12,433 nt of DNA from CAYNYF01 sp964401385 (GTDB lineage: Bacteria > Planctomycetota > Phycisphaerae > SM23-33). Under the pieces are notes generated by a model that saw only the letters and a list, made by a program, of their open reading frames with translations, was not told the origin of the DNA and ran no database searches. The position numbers and the translations under genes are program-made. Location of the stretch: assembly GCA_964401385.1 (NCBI GenBank), contig CAYNYF010000105.1, positions 1 through 12,433 on the forward strand, given 5' to 3'. Position 1 is the stretch's first letter. The number at the start of each line of letters is the position of its first letter. Shown here one piece after another: positions 1-5,021 of the stretch.

Positions 1-2
1 GC

Positions 3-75
3 GGGGGCGTGGCGCAGTTGGGAGCGCGTCTGCATGGCATGCAGAAGGTCAGGGGTTCGAGTCCCCTCGCCTCCA
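3..75 (+). tRNA. tRNA-Ala (anticodon GGC)
   Basis: A complete 73-nt cloverleaf can be folded by eye. The acceptor arm is GGGGGCG (3-9) paired with CGCCTCC (68-74), with one G-T pair. The D stem is GCGC/GCGC (12-15/24-27). The anticodon stem is TCTGC/GCAGA (29-33/41-45) around the loop ATGGCAT, so the anticodon is GGC at 36-38, reading alanine GCC codons. The variable loop is AGGTC and the T arm is AGGGG-TTCGAGT-CCCCT (51-67). The discriminator base is A75. CCA is not encoded (GGA follows), so it would be added post-transcriptionally. No duplicated tRNA 3' end was seen elsewhere in the window, so there is no sign of an integrated element at this tRNA. Confidence 0.96.
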
Positions 76-186
76 GGAACGGCGGAATGGGGCGGCCCGC
101 GGGCAAGCGGGTTGCCCCATTGCCTTGCAGCGAGCGCCGGCCCATCGCCAGGTCAAGTCGAAGCATCCGTGGAGAGGAGATCGCCC

Positions 187-1008
187 GTGCCAAAGCTGGA
201 AATCGGCGTCCTCGTGCCGCTGACGGCCACGCCGGCTGATGAAATCCGCAAGGTGGCCGATCTCGGCCTGAGAAGCTGTCAGGTCTGCGGCTGGGGCCAG
301 GAGCTGTACACCGCGGCGGTCGGCGAGGCCCTGACGGCAGCCGCGGGGCAGCACGGCGTGACCATCACGACGCTGTGGGCCGGCTATCCCGGGCCGAAGG
401 TGTGGAACTTCACCGACGGACCCAAGACCATCGGGCTGGTGCCGCCGGAGTACCGCGCCGCCCGCGTCGAGGCGCTTCAGCAGGCGGCGTGCTTCGCGGC
501 CGGGCTCTCCCTGCCGTCGATCACCACCCACGTCGGATTCATCCCCGAGGACCCCAACCATCCCGACTTTGCCGGAACCGTCGAGGCCCTCGGCGAAGTG
601 GTCGGCGTCTGCCGGGAGGTGGGGGTCGAGTTCTGGTTTGAGACCGGGCAGGAAACGCCGGTGACGCTGCTGCGGACCATCGAGCGGCTCGGGGCCGACA
701 AGCTGGGCATCAACCTGGACACGGCCAACCTGATCCTGTACGGCAAGGCCAACCCGCTCGACGCCCTGGACGTCTTCGGCCGCTACGTCCGCGGCGTCCA
801 CGCCAAGGACGGCCTGTATCCCACCGGCGGCGGCGAGCTGGGCAGGGAGGTGCCGCTGGGCGAGGGCAGGGTCGATTTCCCCGCCGTGATCGGCAGGCTC
901 AAGGGACTGGGCTATGCCGGGGCGCTGACCATCGAGCGCGAGATCTCCGGCCGGCAGCAGATCGCCGACATCAAGGCGGCCATCGAGTTCCTCCGCCCGC
1001 TGTGCTGA
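187..1008 (+). CDS. Sugar phosphate isomerase/epimerase (xylose-isomerase-like TIM barrel)
   Basis: The 273-residue protein belongs to the AP-endonuclease-2/xylose-isomerase-like TIM-barrel group (COG1082 type), cytoplasmic enzymes that isomerise or epimerise sugars or inositols. The GTG start at 187 is chosen because AGGAG (175-179) lies 7 nt upstream and the product then begins with the first barrel strand, VPKLEIGVLV. Plausible metal ligands sit on strand ends as expected: His115 (TTHVGF), Glu152 (FWFETGQE), Asp178 (INLDTAN), His205 (GVHAKDG) and Glu250 (LTIERE). The length matches the family's usual 260-290 residues and no signal peptide is seen. It stands alone, 111 bp after the tRNA gene, and a hairpin with a T-rich tail follows at 1055-1084. 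The fold is clear, but the substrate cannot be read from the sequence. The longer frame back to 34 runs through the tRNA and is not used. Confidence 0.88.
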   Translation: MPKLEIGVLVPLTATPADEIRKVADLGLRSCQVCGWGQELYTAAVGEALTAAAGQHGVTITTLWAGYPGPKVWNFTDGPKTIGLVPPEYRAARVEALQQAACFAAGLSLPSITTHVGFIPEDPNHPDFAGTVEALGEVVGVCREVGVEFWFETGQETPVTLLRTIERLGADKLGINLDTANLILYGKANPLDALDVFGRYVRGVHAKDGLYPTGGGELGREVPLGEGRVDFPAVIGRLKGLGYAGALTIEREISGRQQIADIKAAIEFLRPLC

Positions 1009-1048
1009 GGCCGGCGGCCTCACTTCCGGCCGGGCTCAGGGGGCGAGC

Positions 1049-1084
1049 GTAGGCTGGGTTGCGCGGCAACCCACCTTTTCCTTT
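1049..1084 (+). terminator. Hairpin with T-rich tail after the isomerase gene (dispersed repeat copy 1)
   Basis: TGGGTTG (1055-1061), loop CGCGG, CAACCCA (1067-1073) form a perfect 7-bp hairpin followed by CCTTTTCCTTT. It lies 46 bp after the isomerase stop and could end that transcript. The whole unit resembles 3715-3750 (GTAGCCTGGCTCG...CACCTTTTCTTT), which keeps the palindromic core and T-rich tail although the stem bases differ, so it is probably also a dispersed repeat. Whether it terminates transcription is inferred. Confidence 0.45.
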
Positions 1085-1287
1085 GGCCTTGCCCGCCGTT
1101 TCTCTCGGCGTTAGGATGAAGGCGGCAATTGCCGGGGAAATCCCATGAACGACCTCTTCGGTGGCGCGGGTGTTTACGAAAGCAGCCCGAAGAATAGCCT
1201 GTCCTCTTGGCTTCATGTGCCGGCGACTGCGCGCCTTGCCCGCCGGGCGCCCGAGAAAAAAGACCCCCAAAACGACAGCCACGAAAA

Positions 1288-1398
1288 CCAGGGAAAAACA
1301 ATAGGAAACCGTCCCGGTTTTTTCCAGGGAAAAACAATAGGAAACCGTCCCGGTTTTTTCGTGTTTTCAACAGAGCAAAACCGTCCCGGTTTTTTCCG
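1288..1398 (+). repeat. Two 36-bp tandem repeats plus a third partial unit, each carrying a terminator-like hairpin
   Basis: Positions 1288-1323 and 1324-1359 are identical 36-bp units back to back. A third, partial unit (about 1376-1398) keeps only the hairpin part. Each copy contains AAACCG-TCC-CGGTTT followed by further Ts, which is a small intrinsic-terminator-like hairpin on the plus strand with a 3-nt loop. A last CCGGTTTTTTC follows. Long reading frames across this stretch (residues such as NRPGFF) exist only because of the repeat and have no start signals. Function is unknown; a tandem terminator block is one reading. Confidence 0.8.
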
Positions 1399-1526
1399 GT
1401 TTTTTCTACGGCGCTCGACGGAAGCTCCTTCCCCGGTCATCCCATCGCGCGCCACACTGGTCAAGTTATAGCCTACGCTCGGCCACGGTACCTTGCTGCC
1501 GGGGCAATTCGCTTTTGCTTTCGCAG

Positions 1527-1735
1527 TTAATACTACAACGCTACGAAGCCAATATGGCGGCCTCTAAGACATTCATGTGCAAACGGTTATGGTCCTTTCG
1601 CTCCCGTCGCTTCAGCCCGAGCAGCCCTCAGAGCCCAGCGACAGCATCGCATGGGCAAGTTCATCCCGTCTGGCATGGGCCAAAGGATGGTCCAGGCGGA
1701 CGGGATAGCAGACCTTCGTAGCGTTGTAGTATTAA
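1527..1735. mobile_element. 209-bp MITE-like element with perfect 22-bp terminal inverted repeats
   Basis: The left end (1527-1548) begins TTAATACTACAACG and ends CTACGAAG. The right end (1714-1735) is its exact reverse complement, ending GTAGTATTAA. The arms match over 22 of 22 bases and stop matching immediately outside and inside. If TTAA is counted as a duplicated palindromic target, the true ends are the 18-bp TACTACAACGCTACGAAG. The interior holds no credible gene, but ATCCCGTC (1663-1670) pairs with GACGGGAT (1699-1706) and GGGCC with GGTCC inside that, so it is strongly structured. This fits a non-autonomous miniature element moved by a transposase elsewhere. A structured RNA with a long closing stem is the alternative. 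Confidence 0.65.
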
Positions 1736-1797
1736 GCCGTGTTTGTCTTTTCTCTCAGCAGGTATAAGCGATGACAAGCGCATCAGTTAAGCTGGCA

Positions 1798-2493
1798 TCA
1801 ACGTTCTATATAGGAGGGACACGAAACCGCCGTTCCAACGGGAAGATCTCCACCAACTCGCTTATTCAAATAATTCACGATAGCGCGGATGACTCCTCCT
1901 TCAAGACATCCCTCTGAGCCTGCCCCGATCGCGCCGTCGAAGGCTTCGATTTGAAACTGTGCAATCGGACTAGCTGGCGCACTTTCTCTGTGTATTTTTA
2001 CCGTAGCTTTTGCATGGGCAGCAAGTAGATCGGCGGGGCCTAACAATGCCGTCCAGGGACCAACAAGAAAGCGGACAAGGTCGGATCCACGATCGAAATC
2101 TGTTATTACACCATCGATTATAAGAGCGTTGTGTGTTTCTAAGTCGGGCGAGTGCGCGCGGGCATGATAGCCGTGGTAACAAAGACGACCAACAAGATAC
2201 TTTGCAATTACCTTCGGGGGATTCCCCTTTTGATCGGCGAGACCAATTCCTGTGTCGAACTCCTTTACGAGAATAAGGTTTGACTGGTCCAGATCACCCG
2301 CCTTAACATCCACTTCGATCTTGGACACAATTGAACCGCAAGCGCAACACCCTGTAAAGGTTGGCGCCGCGAGAACGCATAATAACAAGCCAATCGACTT
2401 TGTCCCGCGTATGAATGTACCCCACAATTCGCGCATTACCACGTTCTGCGGGAATTTGCTAGCTCGCATCTTCTGATTCTCATTTTTCTGCAT
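1798..2493 (-). CDS. Predicted lipoprotein, DUF4410-like (second gene of pair)
   Basis: The product has up to 231 residues and is a paralogue of the gene just upstream. A lipobox, FTGC, puts the lipidated cysteine at residue 49 of the longest frame, after the hydrophobic segment IGLLLCVLAAPTF, so a membrane-anchored exported protein is expected. The two paralogues share IVSKIEVD, DLDQS-LIL-K-F, a G-IT-F-RGS-L-R block (here GVITDFDRGSDLVRF), ADxLAAHAKA and IVNYLxxRxGxDLP. The GxIT...GS...R pattern resembles DUF4410 lipoproteins of unknown role. The start is uncertain. The ATG at 2493 overlaps the upstream stop by 14 nt, which suits translational coupling; the ATGs at 2469 and 2436 give shorter signal peptides, and 2436 looks most natural for export. 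None has a strong Shine-Dalgarno. Base composition is clearly AT-richer than the flanking genes. Confidence 0.78.
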   Translation of the reverse strand: MQKNENQKMRASKFPQNVVMRELWGTFIRGTKSIGLLLCVLAAPTFTGCCACGSIVSKIEVDVKAGDLDQSNLILVKEFDTGIGLADQKGNPPKVIAKYLVGRLCYHGYHARAHSPDLETHNALIIDGVITDFDRGSDLVRFLVGPWTALLGPADLLAAHAKATVKIHRESAPASPIAQFQIEAFDGAIGAGSEGCLEGGVIRAIVNYLNKRVGGDLPVGTAVSCPSYIER

Positions 2494-3139
2494 ATCTTAT
2501 CCAGGAAGGCGAAGAGTCCTTTCCAGTAGGCAGATCTGCCCCAGCTCGCCTCTTCAGGTAGTTTACGATGCCCCAAGCGATGTGTGATTCAAGGCACTCA
2601 TTCCAACCAGCCAGAGCTTCACTGTCCCAGGTTTCGACCTGGAACTCAGCGAGGACTTCAGATGGAACACATCCTTTGTAGATTCTAACGTTCGCTTTTG
2701 CGTGGGCAGCAAGGGGATCGGCAGGGGGAGACACCAACAAGCGATAAGGGAAATAACTCAAAACACAGCGGGTCAAGTTTGATCCTCGCTCGAAATGCGT
2801 TATTGTCCCATCGATCACAACAGTGCCGGATTTTTCCAGTTCGGCTGAATAGGTGCGGACGTAATACCCATAACTGGCGAGTCCGCCCATGACGCATTTT
2901 CTGATTGCCTTCCCCGCAGTTCCGTTTTGACGCCCGATCCCAGCAGGAGTGACGAAATCCTTTATAAGAATCAGCTTACTTTGGTCCAGATCACGCGGCT
3001 TGAGATCCACTTCGATCTTGGACACAATTACGTGGCAGGTCGAGCATCCTGTAAGTGCAACCGCAACAATAAGGCACGCCGAAAGGCTAACTAGACTCAA
3101 TCTACTATCATTTGTGGGGGTGCCTAGCATTTTCCCCAT
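2480..3139 (-). CDS. Predicted lipoprotein, DUF4410-like (first gene of pair)
   Basis: The product has 219 residues. A classic lipoprotein signal is visible: hydrophobic LSACLIVAVALTGC with the modified cysteine at residue 32. The mature part begins STCHVIVSKIEVDLKPRDLDQS and contains VVIDGTITHFERGSNLTRC, matching its neighbour's domain block; similarity to DUF4410 is by eye only. The ATG at 3139 is well supported by GAGAGGA 7 nt upstream (3153-3147 on this strand). It is the promoter-proximal gene of a two-gene minus-strand operon and its TGA overlaps the next frame by 14 nt. Divergence between the two copies is substantial, so the tandem duplication is old. The function is unknown; a periplasmic-facing envelope lipoprotein is a safe description. 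AT-richer composition suggests acquisition by transfer. Confidence 0.82.
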   Translation of the reverse strand: MGKMLGTPTNDSRLSLVSLSACLIVAVALTGCSTCHVIVSKIEVDLKPRDLDQSKLILIKDFVTPAGIGRQNGTAGKAIRKCVMGGLASYGYYVRTYSAELEKSGTVVIDGTITHFERGSNLTRCVLSYFPYRLLVSPPADPLAAHAKANVRIYKGCVPSEVLAEFQVETWDSEALAGWNECLESHIAWGIVNYLKRRAGADLPTGKDSSPSWIRYAEK

Positions 3140-3209
3140 CGTTGTGTCCTCTCAACGTTGTCTCAGTTTGCAAACCTGCCGCTCGTCCAGCAAAACCGGA
3201 GCAATCTTA

Positions 3210-3237
3210 AGCATAGCCGAAAAAGTCAATTACGCAA
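3210..3237 (-). promoter_or_regulatory. Candidate promoter of the lipoprotein pair
   Basis: On the minus strand TTGCGT (3237-3232) and TATGCT (3215-3210) are separated by 16 nt, a passable -35/-10 pair about 70 nt upstream of the ATG at 3139. Both hexamers are imperfect, and an overlapping TTGACT lies at the wrong distance, so this is a weak call. Confidence 0.25.
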
Positions 3238-3284
3238 GATAAGGACTTTACTCACCGCTGACCAATTGACGTATCCGTCTTTGC

Positions 3285-3464
3285 CTACTGCGGACGATCT
3301 GGTGGTGGCGGTGGTGATGGGATGTAGGGCGGCGGGGGTAGCGGCGGGATGTGGAATCGCGGCGGGGGTGGCGGGGGAATGTACGTGTACGGTGGAGGAT
3401 AGTACGGTGGTGGTAATAGGGCGAACCGCTTGGTTAACGAAGACTTGAAGCCGCCAAGAATCCT
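3285..3464 (-). pseudogene. Start-less proline/tyrosine-rich C-terminal reading-frame remnant
   Basis: Reading the minus strand from just after an in-frame TAG (3467-3465) to another TAG (3287-3285) gives 59 open codons with no ATG, GTG or TTG. The end is strongly patterned: PPPYYPPPYTYIPPPPPP, RFHIPPLPPPPYIPSPPPPP, then DRPQ and stop. Proline codons vary (CCA, CCG, CCC, CCT), which is more like a former coding tail than a pure microsatellite. On the plus strand it appears as a GGTGG/GGCGGGGG-rich tract. It lies upstream of the lipoprotein pair on the same strand, and such tails are common in secreted or envelope proteins. It could be the stump of a third exported protein, or only a low-complexity tract open by chance. 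Confidence 0.35.
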
Positions 3465-3493
3465 CTAACCGAGCGTCTCATCCAGAGGGAAAC

Positions 3494-3551
3494 AAAGGGG
3501 TCAGGAAAGAAAGGGGTCAGGTACTGTTTTGAGAACAAAGGGGTCAGGTAC
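3494..3551. repeat. Three copies of AAAGGGGTCAGG(TAC) motif
   Basis: AAAGGGGTCAGG occurs at 3494-3505, 3510-3521 and 3537-3548. The last two extend to GGTAC (3510-3524 and 3537-3551). Motifs of this type (GGGGTCAGGTACC and its complement) are, from general knowledge, common beside REP-associated or IS200-like Y1 transposase genes in environmental bacteria. No transposase is present here, so these would be orphan copies. Confidence 0.6.
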
Positions 3552-3686
3552 TTGTTTGTGAATTCTTGACGGCGGCGATGTCCGGCCGTACTCACGTGGC
3601 ATGCGGCGGATTGCACGTGGGGTGACCCGCTCCGGCCGGCGGACGAGACAGAATATAAGCCATAGGGGAGATTAGACAGGTAGGGT

Positions 3687-3750
3687 ACGCAGCTCGGCTG
3701 CGTGCGGCATGGGTGTAGCCTGGCTCGCCGCGGCGACGCACCTTTTCTTT
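3687..3750 (+). repeat. Paired hairpins; dispersed repeat copy 2
   Basis: ACGCAGC-TCG-GCTGCGT (3687-3703) is a perfect 7-bp hairpin. Twelve bases later, 3715-3750 (GTAGCCTGGCTCG...) contains the palindrome TCGCCGCGGCGA followed by CGCACCTTTTCTTT, and resembles 1049-1084 in order and bases. No gene ends nearby on the plus strand, so the copy is more likely a dispersed palindromic repeat than a terminator. Confidence 0.5.
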
Positions 3751-3775
3751 CCGCCCCCGCGCGATTGACTCCCCG

Positions 3776-3805
3776 CACGCTCAAGCACACGCCCGCTTGA
3801 GCGTG
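3776..3805. repeat. Perfect 11-bp inverted repeat
   Basis: CACGCTCAAGC (3776-3786) and GCTTGAGCGTG (3795-3805) are exact reverse complements around an 8-nt loop. Few Ts follow and no adjacent gene is ending, so a REP-like palindromic unit is the likeliest reading. Confidence 0.6.
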
Positions 3806-3840
3806 GCACCCAAGCTTGCGGCGGTTGTGCTCAACCGGAT

Positions 3841-3981
3841 GGGAAAGCATTTGCGCGCGCGGATGTGAACGTTCCGCCGGGGGGAATCCGGATTTTCTGA
3901 GATTTTTATCTTCCGCGGGCGGGGAGGCTTGCCGGCCAGGATGCGGTTTTGCGAAAGCGTTTGCGCGCGCATACGTGAACG
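3841..3981. repeat. Imperfect ~30-bp direct repeat, 110 bp apart
   Basis: GGGAAAGCATTTGCGCGCGC at 3841 and GCGAAAGCGTTTGCGCGCGC at 3951 begin a 30-bp pair that continues to GTGAAC in both, with about five mismatches. The stretch between them (3871-3950) has no supported gene. Confidence 0.45.
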
Positions 3982-4073
3982 CGCGAAGTAAGTACGGAGG
4001 GCGCGCTGCGCGTGCGCGCCGACGTCCCCACCCCGATGGGGTCGGCAGGTTTGAAAAGTGCAGAGGACAGGCA

Positions 4074-4334
4074 CTTGGGACTAGGGACTAGGGACCAGGG
4101 ACCAGAAACGGCAAAGGGACTGGGGACCAGGCAACGGCAACGGCGAACGCCGGCCGTCTGGGGAAAGTAGGCAAAAGACAGGGGCTTGGGACTTGGGGCT
4201 TGGGACTTGGGACTGACAACGGCAGCAACTGCCGGACGCGGACCCCGCCCGTCTGGGGAAGATAGGCAAAAGACGGGGACTTGGGACTTGGGGCTTGGGG
4301 CTTGGGACTTGGGACTTGGGACTTGGGACTTGGG
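4074..4334. repeat. GGGACTT-type heptanucleotide repeat tracts inside a 95-bp-spaced duplication
   Basis: Runs of TTGGGAC/TTGGGGC heptamers occupy about 4182-4214 and 4276-4334, with GGGACTA/GGGACCA variants at 4074-4104. The last two tracts sit in a larger imperfect duplication: CCGTCTGGGGAA followed by TAGGCAAAAGAC begins at 4154 and again at 4249. The plus strand is G-rich in a regular pattern, so G-quadruplex formation is possible. Reading frames across it (SPKSQVPSPKSQ on the minus strand) are artefacts of the 7-bp period. Confidence 0.85.
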
Positions 4335-4450
4335 CAAGATAGGCAAAATAGAGAACGCGAATTCGGCGAATTACTACGAATGCGCGCGAATGAAGGAGGA
4401 GAAACGGCAAGGCCTGTTTACGACAAGACTTACGGATTTCGGGTCCGTTC

Positions 4451-4560
4451 CGAACGGTTCCCAATGGTACTCAATGGTACTCAATGGTATCGAATGGTAC
4501 TCAACGGTATCGAATGGTACTCAATGGTTGCCAATGGTTGCGAATGGTATCGGTTGGCAC
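4451..4560. repeat. Eleven-unit tandem array of a 10-bp repeat
   Basis: Counting from 4451, every ten bases begins a variant of TCAATGGTAC: CGAACGGTTC, CCAATGGTAC, TCAATGGTAC, TCAATGGTAT, CGAATGGTAC, TCAACGGTAT, CGAATGGTAC, TCAATGGTTG, CCAATGGTTG, CGAATGGTAT and CGGTTGGCAC. Changes fall mainly at positions 1, 2, 9 and 10 of the unit, while AATGGT is nearly constant. No spacers are present, so it is not a CRISPR array. The long frames through it (NGTQWYRMVLNG-like) reflect the period. Confidence 0.9.
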
Positions 4561-4755
4561 CGGGAACGCGGAAGACGGAACACGCAGGGAGGTACTGTTT
4601 TGCTCCCAATTGTTGAATTGCGGCATTCCGGGCATGGGCCGGCCAAGTCGGCAGGCCAGCGGCCGGGACCGCTTCGTTACGTGCTGTCTTCACTTGCCTT
4701 GTGCGGGCCGCCGGAGTAGCATCGTGGCTGCATCCTCCATCATGGGGAGCGCGAC

Positions 4756-4902
4756 ATGATTTCGCGAGTTCACAGTTCCATCCTTCAGGGTACCCGCCTT
4801 CGCCGGGAGGCTTCCGGCTTCGCGAAGGCTACGCCGGACAAGTCGGCGGGCAAGTCGACGCCGGCCGACCCAGGCGTAAGATCGTCAGGGGGTGTAAATT
4901 GA
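4756..4902 (+). pseudogene. First truncated copy of the comM 5' end
   Basis: ATG at 4756 has GGGGAG (4744-4749) 6 nt upstream. The first twelve residues, MISRVHSSILQG, equal those of comM at 5002, and all eight base differences from it over these codons are silent. After codon 12 the frame enters a palindromic insert and reads TRLRREASGFAKATPDKSAGKS, then ends after 48 codons. Its TGA overlaps the TTG start of the next copy (TTGA, 4899-4902). It may be a broken comM start, an upstream open reading frame coupled to the following ones, or a fragment of a divergent comM allele. The matching start is seen; its meaning is inferred. Confidence 0.6.
4791..4856. repeat. Palindromic unit inserted after codon 12 of the first comM-start copy
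   Basis: This stretch begins TACCCGCCTTCGCC and ends GTCGGCGGGCAAGTC; CCCGCC near its start can pair with GGCGGG near its end and GCTTCGCGAAGGC-type pairing lies within. It shares the TACC...GGCAAGTC frame with the shorter unit at 4947-4975, so the two look like members of one palindromic repeat family. Confidence 0.5.
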
Positions 4903-5021
4903 TCTCCAGAGTCCACTCGTCCATTCTCCAGGGCATCGACGCCACCTACCTGTCTGAGCGACAGGCAGGCAAGTCACGGCCGCAGGGAGGTCGGATTGCG
5001 GATGATATCCAGAGTCCATAG
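4899..5021 (+). pseudogene. Second truncated copy of the comM 5' end
   Basis: TTG at 4899 has AGGGGG (4887-4892) 6 nt upstream. The product LISRVHSSILQGIDA matches comM residues 1-15, apart from the start codon; the differences in codons 2-12 are silent, including TCG versus AGT for serine 7. From codon 16 it reads through the palindromic insert as TYLSERQAGKS, then RPQGGRIADDIQSP and TAG at 5021, 20 bp past the start of intact comM. Forty codons in total. The overlapping chain of three starts would allow translational coupling into comM, but whether any peptide is made is unknown. Confidence 0.6.
4947..4975. repeat. Palindromic unit inserted after codon 15-16 of the second comM-start copy
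   Basis: CCTGTC (4949-4954), loop TGAGC, GACAGG (4960-4965) form a perfect hairpin, followed by CAGGCAAGTC. Like the unit at 4791-4856 it begins TACC and ends GCAAGTC, and when translated it also ends in the residues AGKS. Confidence 0.55.

Noticed and set aside
3..75. tRNA gene as an integration site for the repeat-rich region
   Set aside because: No duplicated tRNA 3' end, integrase or phage gene was found in the window.
49..1023. A minus-strand frame opposite the isomerase gene
   Set aside because: It runs into the tRNA and lacks motifs, while the plus-strand frame has barrel and metal-ligand motifs.
1145..1471. Frames with NRPGFF/KPSRFF repeats
   Set aside because: The repeated peptides come from the 36-bp DNA repeat and appear in several frames and both strands.
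1515..1721. A 68-codon frame across the MITE-like element
   Set aside because: It starts outside the element, crosses the inverted repeat, has no ribosome site and no recognisable domain.
4451..4560. Possible CRISPR array
   Set aside because: Units are 10 bp with no spacers and no cas genes nearby.
3906..4719. Overlapping frames translating to SPKSQVPSPKSQ and NGTQWYRMVLNG
   Set aside because: They are products of the 7-bp and 10-bp repeats read in all frames; no ribosome site or domain is present.
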